From: CAISIP01 sp043759735
GTDB lineage: Bacteria > Pseudomonadota > Gammaproteobacteria > Burkholderiales > Burkholderiaceae_C
Reading direction: 5' to 3'
Assembly (NCBI GenBank): GCA_043759735.1
Contig: JAYUQC010000218.1
Span: forward strand, 1 to 58,181
Length of the DNA: 58,181 nt
Position numbers and translations under genes: made by a program. The notes under the pieces are model-generated. The model made no database searches. It saw nothing but the letters and a program-made list of their open reading frames with translations, and was not told where the DNA came from. This document shows, piece after piece, positions 33,787-43,025 of this stretch. How positions within the stretch are numbered: the stretch's first letter is position 1; the number at the start of each line of letters is the position of its first letter.

Positions 33787-34947
33787 TCAACCAGAGCGAG
33801 ATCGGAGGCGAGCGTTGACCAGGTCGAGATAAGCTGCCTCGAAGCGCCTGACCATCTGGGGCAACCCGAACTCGCTTTCGACCCGCTTTCGTGCCGCCTG
33901 TCCCATAGCCGCGCGTTGGTCGCTGTTGCGCAGCAGCTCGACCAGGCGATGGGCCAGTGCCTGCGGCCGGCCAGGTGGAGTAAACAGCCCGCATTGATCA
34001 CTGACCACCTCGGGAATACCTTCCACCGCGCTCGCGACAATCGGCACGCGCGCAGCCATCGCTTCCAACAACACATAGCCGAACGACTCCCAAAGCGACG
34101 GCAGGCAAAACAGGTCCGCGCCCGGCATCAATGCGTCTACATCGGTGCGCCAGCCCATGAAGTTGACGGTCTGACTGACACCCAGCCGATCTGCAGCAGC
34201 GCGCAAAGACGGATAGAGCGGTCCGTCGCCCAGAATGACCAGGCGTGCCTGCGGCACTGCGGCGATCACCGCGGGCCAGGCTTCGATCAGGTGACCGATG
34301 CCTTTTTGCTGTTCCAGGCGCCCGGCGGTGACCACAGCCAGGTCGCCTTCGCCCAAACCAAACTGCTGGCGGGCGTGGCGTCTCGCTTGCGCAAGTGGCG
34401 CAGGCGGGAGCTCGATGCCCTGCGGAATGACGCTGACACGGTCGCTGCGGCTGATGCCTTTGTCCACGATCATCGCGCGGATCGCGTTGCTGCTTGCATA
34501 GTAGTGATCGGTATATCGATCCATTGAGCGTTCTACAGCCAGATAGGCTCTTTTGCGCCACGCTGGCTGGTAGTCGCGCGACGCAAACGCGTGGCAGGTG
34601 AACACCACATGCGGGACCTTGCAAAAACGGGCGATAGGTCGCGCAATGGCTCCCGCAAGCGAGCATTGCGCATGCACGATGTCGACTGGCTGGCGTCGGA
34701 GCAGACGAATCAGGTCCAGCGTGCCTTGAAAAGTCCTGACAGGATCGAGGGCGCGCGACCAGCGCAACAGGTGGTGCGGAAGCTTGTCGCGTTCCACCTC
34801 ACGATCAAGCGGATAGCCGGGCCCGAAAACGAGTTGCAGGTCAAACCGGTCCGGATCGATATGGCTGGCCAGCTGGTACGCATACAGGCCGGCACCGCCG
34901 GCCATGCTCGTTGTAACAAGCATGATTCGAATCCGTCTGGGTTTCAT
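33787..34947 (-). CDS. Glycosyltransferase family 4
   Basis: 386 residues. N-terminal acceptor domain with MAGGAGLYAYQLA and VDIVHAQCSLAGAIA. C-terminal donor domain with AGRLEQQKGIGHLIEAW, a short VILGDGPLYPSL, and the EX7E motif ESFGYVLLE, Glu287 and Glu295. It is retaining and cytoplasmic-face, and adds one sugar of the locus 2 repeat. It overlaps the next glycosyltransferase gene upstream (34944-36092) by 4 nt and lies 12 nt ahead of the GH39-like gene. Confidence 0.92.
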   Translation of the reverse strand: MKPRRIRIMLVTTSMAGGAGLYAYQLASHIDPDRFDLQLVFGPGYPLDREVERDKLPHHLLRWSRALDPVRTFQGTLDLIRLLRRQPVDIVHAQCSLAGAIARPIARFCKVPHVVFTCHAFASRDYQPAWRKRAYLAVERSMDRYTDHYYASSNAIRAMIVDKGISRSDRVSVIPQGIELPPAPLAQARRHARQQFGLGEGDLAVVTAGRLEQQKGIGHLIEAWPAVIAAVPQARLVILGDGPLYPSLRAAADRLGVSQTVNFMGWRTDVDALMPGADLFCLPSLWESFGYVLLEAMAARVPIVASAVEGIPEVVSDQCGLFTPPGRPQALAHRLVELLRNSDQRAAMGQAARKRVESEFGLPQMVRRFEAAYLDLVNARLRSRSG

Positions 34948-36092
34948 GCAAGCGCTTCCCGATAGACCTGTGCCACACGCCGTGCGACGCTTTTCCAGTC
35001 AAAACGCGCCGCTTCATCGCGCGTCTTGTTTTTGAGGCAAGCGTACAGGATAGCATCGTCGATGATCTGCGACAACGCAGCACGCATGGAGCTTACGTCG
35101 TATGGATCGACAAGCATGCAGGCACTGCCGCCGACCTCGGGTAGCGCCCCTGCGCGGGCGACAATTGCGGGGGTGCCACACGCATAGCCTTCCGCCACCG
35201 GCAGCCCGAACCCCTCGTAGAGCGAGGGCATGACGACACAATGCGCCAGGCGGTAGATTACGGGCAACGCCGCGTCGGGCAGCCCAGCGTGCCACGATAC
35301 GTTTTGCTCGATTCCCATGCGCGATACCGTGGCGTCGACTTCGGGGTAGCGAGGGTCTGGCGGGGCGACCATGACCAGCGGAAAGCGGGCACGCTGCGCC
35401 GGCGTCAGGCTGCCATAGGCTTCGAGAAATCGCGGCAGGTTCTTGTGCCGCTTGCGTGTTCCAACATAAAGCAGGTAGCGCTTGGGCAAGTTCAGTGCGG
35501 CGCGCCAGCGCTCGACCTCGGAAGGCTCCGGCGGGCGCGCAAATACATCGGACACGCCATTGAGCACGGTCAGTGTCTTCGGTGAGATTTGCGGCCAGCG
35601 CGCCAGCAGGTCGGTGCGCGTATTCTCCGACACGGCGATGATGCGTCGTGCACGTACCACCGATATCCATGTCATCAGGTTGTAGTAGGCGCGGGCCAGG
35701 GGGCTGGGCAATAACTCGGGGAAAAGCCTGTAGGTGAGGTCGTGCGCGGTCACGACGATGCGTGGAGCGGCCAGAGGTACCGAGAAACTCACCGGTAGGT
35801 GCAGGAGGTCGATGCGGTGGCGCAACAGCGCAAGCGGCAGCTCGAACTGCTCCGCGACGCCCAGCGCTCGACTGTGAACGACGAGTGCGCGCGCATTGTC
35901 GGCCGTGGGCAACGAGGCCGCCGTGGATGCCGCGCACAGCCAGAAAAAATCGAGGTCCGGCGCTGCGGCCGGCAGCATGGCGGCCAGCTCGCCGCAGTAG
36001 CGCCCGACCCCAGGCCAGTGCAGCAGGCGGCAGTCGAGCGCGACGCGGGGGCGTCGTTCAGGCGCGATCGGCGGATGCACGGCATGTGTCAT
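34944..36092 (-). CDS. Glycosyltransferase family 4 (mannosyltransferase-like)
   Basis: 382 residues from ATG 36092 (MTHAVHPPIAPERRPRVALD), chosen because it overlaps the preceding stop by 4 nt; the longer in-frame leader is a low-complexity Arg/Ala stretch. Donor-domain motifs are LYVGTRKRHKNLPRFLEAYG, MPSLYEGFGLPVAEGYACG with both EX7E glutamates, and ALPEVGGSACMLVDPYD. The VGTRKRHKNL pattern is typical of the GT4 subgroup that includes WbaZ-like mannosyltransferases. Donor unknown. Confidence 0.9.
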   Translation of the reverse strand: MTHAVHPPIAPERRPRVALDCRLLHWPGVGRYCGELAAMLPAAAPDLDFFWLCAASTAASLPTADNARALVVHSRALGVAEQFELPLALLRHRIDLLHLPVSFSVPLAAPRIVVTAHDLTYRLFPELLPSPLARAYYNLMTWISVVRARRIIAVSENTRTDLLARWPQISPKTLTVLNGVSDVFARPPEPSEVERWRAALNLPKRYLLYVGTRKRHKNLPRFLEAYGSLTPAQRARFPLVMVAPPDPRYPEVDATVSRMGIEQNVSWHAGLPDAALPVIYRLAHCVVMPSLYEGFGLPVAEGYACGTPAIVARAGALPEVGGSACMLVDPYDVSSMRAALSQIIDDAILYACLKNKTRDEAARFDWKSVARRVAQVYREALA

Positions 36093-37471
36093 GCACGCCC
36101 GCTCTCGCGTTGTGGACGCGCGTTGGCCCGCATTCGAAGCACGGCGTCCCGCTCCGCGTCCATTGCCCGCTCCCACGTGAATACCTGGGCCGCAGCAAGT
36201 CCCGCCGCGCGTGCGAGCGCATACGCCTGCGGATCACCGAGCAGGGCAATTGCTGCCGTAGCGAAAGCCTCGGGGGTGAACTCGATCGCAGTACCGGCGG
36301 GATGGCGCCGCAGGATTTCCTCGGCCTCCGTGCCGCGGGTGCACATCACGGCAACTCCGGCGGCCATGTATTCCAGAATCTTGTACGGGAAGGCGTAAAC
36401 GCGCAGCGGCGTCAGACGGGAGGTGGCGAGCCCGATGTCCGACTCGGCCAGCACGTCGGGTATTTGCTCATGCGCAATGCGGCCGCGCAAGTCCACGGAA
36501 TCGGTGACACCTTGCGCGGCTGCAAGTTTGGCCAGTCCGGCAATGTAGGGGGTGTCGCCGTCGCCAACCACCAGCAAGCGGGCACCCGGAATGCGCGCCT
36601 GTATGAGGGGCAACGCCCGAATGGCGAGATCGACGCCGGCGTAGTGTGAAAGATGGCCGATATAGACCAAGGTTGGCGGGTGTGGGCGCTTTGCATGTGC
36701 GGCGGCGAACTTCGCCGGGTCGGCGCCATTCGGTATCACGAGCACCTCGCGGCCAGTGGTCTGACGCCGGTTTTCGCCGAGGCGCCAGCCCGCCGAGATG
36801 ACAAGATCCGCGCGACGGATTGCAAAGCGTTCGAGGGCGGCAACGTAGGCCTCGCGCAATTTGAGCATCTGGCCGCCTGCTACATAGTCGATGTCCTCGT
36901 AGACAACCTGGCGGATGCGGCCCAGCGCCCGCAGCAGCCAGGCCGCGGTCCCGGTCCAGGGGCCATCAACCACACATACGTCGAAGGTGCCACGGGTCTT
37001 GACGAGGACGGTGACGACGAAACTGGGCACCAGCATTGCGTCTCGCAGTATTCCGAGCAGACTCAATGCAGTGGCCAGCGCCCGCCGCGCGACGCTCGGC
37101 GGTCGCGTCAAGTCACCTTGCACGATCCCTGCCGCGAGCGCCTGCGCATAGTTGAGCGGAGGGTGCAGAGCAACCGTGGTCACCTTGCCCTGATGCTCGA
37201 CTGTGGCGGAGCAGCGCAATGCATCGCGCATCAAGGCGGACAGACTGCGGTCGAGCACCTTGACCTTGGTCACGACGACCGTTTCTGCCGACAGTGCGGC
37301 CAGCATCCGGGTGACGTGCTGGGCGCGTTGGAACGGCTCCTGCCGCAGATCGATCATCGTCATGAGCAGACTGCGCATGTTGATGGACATATTCTGCGGG
37401 ACGCGTGTTGGAGCTCGTTCAAGCGGGCGCAACTGCGTAGGATGGGGCGTGGGAGTGGCCGAGTGCCTCAT
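36089..37471 (-). CDS. Glycosyltransferase family 4
   Basis: 460 residues from ATG 37471, which overlaps the upstream stop as ATGA; ATG 37387 (MSINMRSLLMTMIDLRQEPF) is an alternative. An in-frame run of over 300 codons upstream of 37471 lies antisense-like within the next gene and is not part of it. The acceptor domain includes VVDGPWTGTAAWLLRALG and YEDIDYVAGG. The donor domain has YIGHLSHYAGVDLAIRALPL and YKILEYMAAGVAVMCT, where only the second EX7E glutamate is obvious. It forms part of a run of four overlapping glycosyltransferase genes. Confidence 0.87.
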   Translation of the reverse strand: MRHSATPTPHPTQLRPLERAPTRVPQNMSINMRSLLMTMIDLRQEPFQRAQHVTRMLAALSAETVVVTKVKVLDRSLSALMRDALRCSATVEHQGKVTTVALHPPLNYAQALAAGIVQGDLTRPPSVARRALATALSLLGILRDAMLVPSFVVTVLVKTRGTFDVCVVDGPWTGTAAWLLRALGRIRQVVYEDIDYVAGGQMLKLREAYVAALERFAIRRADLVISAGWRLGENRRQTTGREVLVIPNGADPAKFAAAHAKRPHPPTLVYIGHLSHYAGVDLAIRALPLIQARIPGARLLVVGDGDTPYIAGLAKLAAAQGVTDSVDLRGRIAHEQIPDVLAESDIGLATSRLTPLRVYAFPYKILEYMAAGVAVMCTRGTEAEEILRRHPAGTAIEFTPEAFATAAIALLGDPQAYALARAAGLAAAQVFTWERAMDAERDAVLRMRANARPQRESGRA

Positions 37472-38679
37472 TTGCCTATCCTCGCGGCTTCGGTGTATAC
37501 GGCAAGTGTTTCTTGCGCGGTTCGGTTCCAGTTGAACAGGCTGGCGCGCCTTCGCCCGGCCGCGACGAGCGAATGCGAGAGTTCGGGATCCTGCTCGATC
37601 GACAGCATGGCTTGTGCGAAGTGTTGCGCGGAATCTGGCGCAACCAGGAGTCCGGCATCGCCCACCACTTCGGGCAATGAACCCCCGTTCGCCGCGATGA
37701 CCGGCGTTCCGCAGGCCATGGCTTCGAGCGCCGGCAAACCAAAGCCCTCGAATGGCGATGGCATCAGGACACCGGTCGCTGCGGAATACAGCGCCGGCAA
37801 ATGGCCATCCGGGACGTAGCCCAGGAACAACACGCTGTCGGCAATGCCCAATTGCTTCACGAGGCGCCGCAGCACGGTGCCGTAAAACGCCGAATGACCG
37901 GCCATGGCCAATGATTGACGCCCCCCGCGCTGGCGATACTGGGCGTAGCCCTCCAGCAGGACGACAAGGTTCTTGTTCGGGTCGAGGTTGCCGACGTACA
38001 ACCAATAGGGCGTGTCCAAGGCATATGCCGAGATAACGGCGTCGCAGGCTTGGGCCTGCAACGGCATCATGTCGGCGCGGATCCCGAGGTGCACCACCCG
38101 GACTTTGTCGGCGGCGACGCCGTGGACTGCGACCAGGTGGTCCCGGGTTGCGCGTGATACGGCAATGACCAGCCGCGCCTCGCGCACTGAATTGCCTGTG
38201 TTCTCTGCGATCTCCGCGAAAAACCGGCGCCGCACTTCCCATTGGCGTCGCTCCTGTACGTCCAGTTCGGCCGGCGCCTGCACGCCCCCGCGGTCGTGCA
38301 GGTAAGAGAGGTCGTGAATGGTGACCACGACCGGACTGGCACGGCAGCGCAGGCTCAGGTGGGCTGGCGCGTGGAACACATCGATCGGGCCCAGGAACGG
38401 GTCTACCGGAATACCCCAACGGCGCAAGTAACGTGTCGGCAATGGACAGCGCCGGCCGACGACGTTGGGATTGGAAATACCAGCTACAAATTGCCGGATG
38501 GTCTGGTTGTGACGCGGGTGCGGCAAGGCGAACATAAGCTGCAGCGATGCGTCGGGCGAAGCCGCGCCCACGTGCTTGACCACTTGCATGACGTACTGGT
38601 AGACACCGCCACGTTCGCTGTTCACGATTCCGACGCTTGTGGCGTCGATGCCGATGCGCAATGCAGGAATGTTGCCCAT
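37468..38679 (-). CDS. Glycosyltransferase family 4 (mannosyltransferase-like)
   Basis: 403 residues from ATG 38679 (MGNIPALRIGIDATSVGIVN). SERGGVYQYVMQVVKHV is the glycine-rich acceptor-side loop. In the donor domain, WLYVGNLDPNKNLVVLLEGY, SPFEGFGLPALEAMACGTPV and SLPEVVGDAGLLVAPD are clear. It starts 5 nt after the ABC permease stop and overlaps the next glycosyltransferase by 4 nt. It is probably the same functional subgroup as the protein at 45211-46353 (shared IGIDA/IGIEA start and IHDL motif). Confidence 0.91.
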   Translation of the reverse strand: MGNIPALRIGIDATSVGIVNSERGGVYQYVMQVVKHVGAASPDASLQLMFALPHPRHNQTIRQFVAGISNPNVVGRRCPLPTRYLRRWGIPVDPFLGPIDVFHAPAHLSLRCRASPVVVTIHDLSYLHDRGGVQAPAELDVQERRQWEVRRRFFAEIAENTGNSVREARLVIAVSRATRDHLVAVHGVAADKVRVVHLGIRADMMPLQAQACDAVISAYALDTPYWLYVGNLDPNKNLVVLLEGYAQYRQRGGRQSLAMAGHSAFYGTVLRRLVKQLGIADSVLFLGYVPDGHLPALYSAATGVLMPSPFEGFGLPALEAMACGTPVIAANGGSLPEVVGDAGLLVAPDSAQHFAQAMLSIEQDPELSHSLVAAGRRRASLFNWNRTAQETLAVYTEAARIGK

Positions 38680-38684
38680 GGGTC

Positions 38685-39497
38685 TCAGTATTGTCCTAGC
38701 GTCCCGGTCACCTTGGAGCGCCAGATGGCCAATGAAAACGCCGTCAGGCCGAGCGGAAAGAGAATCAGCGCAAACAGTGCCAGAACGCCCAGCTGGGGTG
38801 CCAGTTCCGTCGGAGTTGCCCCACGCAACAAAGCCAGGCGCATTCCTTCGAGAGCGTGCGTGAACGGGAGAACTTGCGCCAGCGACTGCAGCCATGGGGG
38901 AAGCACGCTGATGGGGTACAACACACCGCCCAGCGCCACGCTGACAACGGTAAGGATCTGCGTCACGCTGTCGGCGCCACGCTTGATCAACACGACGAGA
39001 CTGGCGGTCAGGATGCCCAGCGCGGAAAAGCTTGCCACAGACATGACCGTGACCAGCGCGACAGACAGCAGATTGGTCTTGGTGATATCGATCCCGAAGG
39101 CAATCCCGACCAGCAGGTAGGCACAGAATCGGAGGGAGGTATAGCAGTAGCCCCAGATCGACGAACACAAGAGGATCAGCGGCACGGGTGTTGGCGCCAG
39201 CATCACGATCTCGAGCGTTCCCATCAATTGGTGTTCTCGAATACTGTGATTGAAGTTGGTCTGGCTGAAGGTGTTGTAGTCCTGAAATGCGATCCCGACC
39301 AGCAGGAAGGCGAAGTAGTTGCCGCCATACTCGACCAGCTTGTCTGGCGCGACACCAGCGAAAACGCTCGACAGAAAGAACAGTACCGGCACCACCAGCG
39401 CAATCCACATCACATCGAGCACAAAGGCCGTGCGATAGCTGATGGCGATCAGGAAATCGCGAACCAGGAAGGCCCACGCAGTGCGCAGCGTTTTCAT
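38685..39497 (-). CDS. ABC-2 type transporter permease (polysaccharide or glycolipid export)
   Basis: 270 residues from ATG 39497 (MKTLRTAWAFLVRDFLIAIS), overlapping the ATPase stop by 4 nt. Six membrane segments and the ABC-2 pattern are present. The N-terminal interface region contains NHSIREHQLMGTLEIVMLAP, and SVALGGVLYPISVLPPWLQS before the last pair of helices is typical of NodJ/DrrB-type permeases. It pairs with the ATPase at 39494-40498. In this locus it may carry the lipid-linked repeat or oligosaccharide across the inner membrane, because no Wzx flippase is present. Confidence 0.9.
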   Translation of the reverse strand: MKTLRTAWAFLVRDFLIAISYRTAFVLDVMWIALVVPVLFFLSSVFAGVAPDKLVEYGGNYFAFLLVGIAFQDYNTFSQTNFNHSIREHQLMGTLEIVMLAPTPVPLILLCSSIWGYCYTSLRFCAYLLVGIAFGIDITKTNLLSVALVTVMSVASFSALGILTASLVVLIKRGADSVTQILTVVSVALGGVLYPISVLPPWLQSLAQVLPFTHALEGMRLALLRGATPTELAPQLGVLALFALILFPLGLTAFSLAIWRSKVTGTLGQY

Positions 39498-40498
39498 GCA
39501 GACGCCTCGGTCGTGACGACATGCGTGAAGACGTCTTCGAGCGATACCGGTTCCTCGGTGCAGTGGCGTACCTCGGCGCCCGCGCCCAGAATGGTGCGCA
39601 GCACGCGCGAAAGGTCGCCCTCGCGTTCGTCGAGCCGAATTTCGTAACATTCCGGGGGGCTGTCAGCGACCGGTTGAATGCTCATCGTCGCTCCGATACC
39701 GGTCAGCGCCGCCATGGCCGTCGGCGACAAGCGGTCGGCAATGATGTGATAGCGTGCCCGCAGGCTGACGCTGCGCTGCAACTGGGCAAGTGTGCCGCAG
39801 CGAAGGAGTCGGCCGCGGCTCAGGATCCCGATACGGTCACAGAGCCTTTCCAGTTCATGGAGCTGGTGTGAGGTGATGATGACGGTGGGCTGCCAGATAG
39901 TCATGATGCGCTCGCGCACCATGCGGATGAGCGCGGCTGCCGACGCCGGGTCGAGCCCCTTGGTCGGCTCGTCCATGAACAACACCTTGGGCCGGCTCAG
40001 CAGCGCGCGCGCAAAGGCGAGCCGCTGGCGCATTCCCGTGGAATAGGCGTCAAAACGTCTGTCAGCGACTTCGGCCAGGCCGAGCAGTCCCAGCAATTCA
40101 TCGATCCATGCAACGGTCAGGTTTGGCGCAACGTCGTATAGCCGGGCGAAGAAGCGCAGGTTCTGGCGGCCGCTGAGCCGCCAGAAGAAGCTGCGCTCGT
40201 TGCTCGAGACCAACCCGATAACCCGGCGCACGCCCGCTGCGTCCTTGACAGTGTCGAGGCCGTTGACGCGTGCCGTTCCAATGGACGGGATTAGCAGCGT
40301 CGACAGGATCTTGATCAGCGTCGTCTTGCCGGCGCCATTGGGTCCGACCAGTCCGAAAATCTCGCCCTGGTTCACGCTCAGCGAGAGGTTGTCGAGTGCC
40401 AATACGGGCTGGGGCCGGATTCCGCGAAGGATATCCCGCAGTCCACGCGGCGGCACGTACGTTTCCGTGAGCGACATGGCTTCGATAACGGGAGTCAC
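39494..40498 (-). CDS. ABC-2 transporter ATP-binding subunit
   Basis: 334 residues from GTG 40498 (MTPVIEAMSLTETYVPPRG); GTG 40534 and ATG 40477 are alternatives, and I preferred 40498 because homologues start just before V-I-E. The Walker A motif is GPNGAGKTT, the signature is YSTGMRQRL, Walker B is VLFMDEP with TKGLDP, and the switch histidine follows in TSHQ. A C-terminal about 90-residue extension (ARYHIIADRLSPTAMAALTG) is like that of NodI/DrrA ATPases. It powers the permease encoded immediately downstream. Confidence 0.92.
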   Translation of the reverse strand: MTPVIEAMSLTETYVPPRGLRDILRGIRPQPVLALDNLSLSVNQGEIFGLVGPNGAGKTTLIKILSTLLIPSIGTARVNGLDTVKDAAGVRRVIGLVSSNERSFFWRLSGRQNLRFFARLYDVAPNLTVAWIDELLGLLGLAEVADRRFDAYSTGMRQRLAFARALLSRPKVLFMDEPTKGLDPASAAALIRMVRERIMTIWQPTVIITSHQLHELERLCDRIGILSRGRLLRCGTLAQLQRSVSLRARYHIIADRLSPTAMAALTGIGATMSIQPVADSPPECYEIRLDEREGDLSRVLRTILGAGAEVRHCTEEPVSLEDVFTHVVTTEASA

Positions 40499-40512
40499 AA
40501 TCTGGCCGATTC

Positions 40513-41877
40513 TCAAATGCTCTGCCGGTTCCACTGACGGCGGAGTCTCACGAGCGCGCGCCGAAGCAAGGCTCCCAATCCTTCATTGGCTGCAATGGCG
40601 AGTGCATCTACCAACACTGGCACTCGACGGACAAGGCGTGGGACGATCGCCAACCGGAGCCAGGTGCGCAGCCGAGAACGGGCCAGGTTATGCGACGCGA
40701 CCAGTCGAAAATTCTGCCGCGTTGCGGTGGCGAATTGCTGTTTGTACTCGATCCCACCGCGAAGCAGTTCGAACTCGGATATTCCGCGCTGCCAGTGGTG
40801 TTCTAGCGCGCGCAGCAGAAGTAATTTGCCAGGGCCATGTTTGGCGTATTTCGCGCGGTAGGCCATGGCGTAGCCGTACAGGCTCCCGTGATACCGGAAC
40901 CATAGCTGATAGGCCGCATCTTGCCCGTCATGTTCGATCAGCGCGATATCAAGCCAGCCCCGCTCCGCCGCCACCGGCAGGAAATGGCGCAGAAAACTGC
41001 CGAGCCACGGGTCGCGGAACGTACCTTCGCGCGCCCCCGACACGGCGGCAGGATGGTCCCGCTCTATGTCGGCCAGGCGATCCGGCAATCCAGTTGCCAA
41101 CTCAAGGTCATTGACGAATCGCACATCCACTGGAGCAGCCTCGATCCAATGACGCCATTCGGCGCGGAATTTCTTTCGTCGCTGGCCGTTGAAGCGCATC
41201 TGCAGGAATCCGGCCCAATCGCCACTCACCTGGATCGATGAACAGATGCTGTCCGAATCGCTGGTCATCGTGAGTCCTGCGCGCGCCATTAGACGGCCGA
41301 ACGGAACGCGGTTGACGGATTGCGCGCTGAACTCCCGCAATTCCACGATGTCCCAGGCCGCAGTTTGCGCAGCGAGACACCCGACGATCAGCGCGAGCAA
41401 CGGTTCCCGATCCTCTGCCACTATGAGATCCAGGTAGTCCGAGGCGCCATGGCCGAGAAATCGAACAATGCGCGTTCGCAACCCAAGAACATACTCTACT
41501 TCGATTGTGAAGGGCGCGGCCGCACAAAGCGCTCCATTCCTGCGGATCATGATGACGAACAACGCAGCGCGCCCGCGTTCGGCAAGCGGACGTCCAATGT
41601 GCGCCCACCACGATGTAAGCCATTCATGCGTGAGAAACAGGATGTTGCTGTCGCTACGGGCGAGCAGGTCATTCCACTCATCTTTCAGCGCGCGCCATTC
41701 GTTCTCGCTGGCAACTTCCACGACCCGCGTCCCCCCGCTTGCTGTGAACGCCGCACGCCCATCGGAAAGCATCGGGGACAAGCTCGCGTTGCGCGCGCCC
41801 TGGTCCGATACGGGCAGATCCGGCGTATCGTTGGCATGCATCGCGTCAGGAAACCGGTTGTGCGGGGGAATCGACAT
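40513..41877 (-). CDS. FemAB/CelD-like GNAT acyltransferase
   Basis: 454 residues from ATG 41877; ATG 41841 would avoid a 32-nt overlap with the upstream gene and is as likely. It shows the CelD/BcsL-like (acetyltransferase_6) pattern: an N-terminal LFLTHEWLTSWWAH, a middle QMRFNGQRRKKFRAEWRHW, and a C-terminal YQLWFRYHGSLYGYAMAYRAKYAKHGPGKLLL-type segment (shown split: AMAYRAKYAKHG and PGKLLLLRAL). These double-GNAT proteins relate to FemAB aminoacyl transferases. It should act in the cytoplasm and could acylate a sugar amino or hydroxyl group. One of five such proteins in locus 2. Confidence 0.82.
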   Translation of the reverse strand: MSIPPHNRFPDAMHANDTPDLPVSDQGARNASLSPMLSDGRAAFTASGGTRVVEVASENEWRALKDEWNDLLARSDSNILFLTHEWLTSWWAHIGRPLAERGRAALFVIMIRRNGALCAAAPFTIEVEYVLGLRTRIVRFLGHGASDYLDLIVAEDREPLLALIVGCLAAQTAAWDIVELREFSAQSVNRVPFGRLMARAGLTMTSDSDSICSSIQVSGDWAGFLQMRFNGQRRKKFRAEWRHWIEAAPVDVRFVNDLELATGLPDRLADIERDHPAAVSGAREGTFRDPWLGSFLRHFLPVAAERGWLDIALIEHDGQDAAYQLWFRYHGSLYGYAMAYRAKYAKHGPGKLLLLRALEHHWQRGISEFELLRGGIEYKQQFATATRQNFRLVASHNLARSRLRTWLRLAIVPRLVRRVPVLVDALAIAANEGLGALLRRALVRLRRQWNRQSI

Positions 41878-43018
41878 GCGTGGTCCGCGCTCTAAAATGG
41901 TGGCGCGCGTGATCTACGGCGCGAACAAGCCTGCCATAGGCGCCCGTGCCAAATTCGACCATAGGAACAAATTCCAGCGCGGCACTTGCCCATCGGTCGA
42001 CGAAATCCATGCGACCAACAAAGTCGATACCGCGAAGTCCGGCTTGCCAACTGGTCTGGATCATGTGGGCAAGCAGCACCCGGCTGGGCGCGTGACGTGC
42101 AGACGCGAACTCCATGGCATACGATGTCTTGATAAGGTACAAAATGCGGTTGTGCACCAGACACAGATAGCCAGCGGCCGGCCGGCCGGCAATGCGCAGG
42201 ATCCAGATGCATGCATTCCCTCTTGCGCCAAAGCGCAGCATCAGGCTGCGATAGTAGGCCCCGATTTCCACCGAGAGGGCAACGCTTTCACCGTCCGTTG
42301 CCTTCCAACTCGCTGCGTCGATCGCCATAAATGCATCGAGGCCAGCGCCTAAGTCGTCCTGTCCCTGGTGGCATTGGTAGGTGACATTGCCAAACTCACC
42401 CAGAGCTCGCGCCGGTTGCGTTACGCGCTGGCGGAAGTGACGGGTCTTGCTGCGGAAAAATGCCTCCCATTCCCCGCGGAACTCCAGAAAGCCGTGACTC
42501 CAATGGTTGCTTGACGAGGCTTGCATTTTCAGCGGCTGCCGCAGGGCTCCCAAACCACCCAGTCTTTCGGGGACACCGTCCAAAAGCAAGACATCCCAGT
42601 CACCACGATGTTGCAAAAATTGCGACAGTGCATCCGATACCACCAATCGTGAGCGGGAACACGCAATCGCAATTCCACTGCGGGGCGAATGTGCGTTGAT
42701 TGCGAAACTCAATGCGCGCACGGGCATTCGCCGCCAACGGCTCCACCCCCGCACCAACGGGGCGATGGCGACTACTTCTTGCACGTCGCGCACGACCAGC
42801 ACGTACGGCTGCAGATCATCGAACTGCATTTCGTCCGCAAGCGCCTGGCGATGGTAGAGAAGCGCCGTGCGTCTGCGGTTGCCGAAGTGCTGCCACCAGT
42901 TGCAAAACCAGTCGAAGCTTGCAAATGGATCATTCGTAGGGTCGTCGTACCAGACCCGTTCCCAATCGGGCTGCAGGGCTTGCAGTTCCGCCTGGCTATC
43001 GATTCGCTCCACGTGCAT
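41846..43018 (-). CDS. FemAB/CelD-like GNAT acyltransferase
   Basis: 390 residues (MHVERIDSQAELQALQPDWE). The family pattern is ASFDWFCNWWQHF near residue 35, AFFRSKTRHFRQRVTQPARA near 190, and LIKTSYAMEFASARHAPSRVLL near 295, then GLRGIDFVGRMDFVDRW. The layout is two GNAT-like halves as in FemAB and CelD proteins. The start lies 7 nt after the Wza-type gene. Which acyl or aminoacyl donor it uses cannot be told. Confidence 0.82.
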   Translation of the reverse strand: MHVERIDSQAELQALQPDWERVWYDDPTNDPFASFDWFCNWWQHFGNRRRTALLYHRQALADEMQFDDLQPYVLVVRDVQEVVAIAPLVRGWSRWRRMPVRALSFAINAHSPRSGIAIACSRSRLVVSDALSQFLQHRGDWDVLLLDGVPERLGGLGALRQPLKMQASSSNHWSHGFLEFRGEWEAFFRSKTRHFRQRVTQPARALGEFGNVTYQCHQGQDDLGAGLDAFMAIDAASWKATDGESVALSVEIGAYYRSLMLRFGARGNACIWILRIAGRPAAGYLCLVHNRILYLIKTSYAMEFASARHAPSRVLLAHMIQTSWQAGLRGIDFVGRMDFVDRWASAALEFVPMVEFGTGAYGRLVRAVDHARHHFRARTTHVDSPAQPVS

Positions 43019-43025
43019 GCGCTGA

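Noticed and set aside
37472..38419. A long in-frame extension that would make the GT at 36089-37471 a 776-residue protein
   Set aside because: It lies entirely within the coding region of the glycosyltransferase at 37468-38679 in another frame and is Arg/Gly/Pro-rich. The ATGA overlap at 37468-37471 marks the true start.
38680..39522. An in-frame N-terminal extension of the GT at 37468-38679
   Set aside because: The region is the ABC permease gene in another frame. The GT domain begins properly at MGNIPALRIGIDATSVG.
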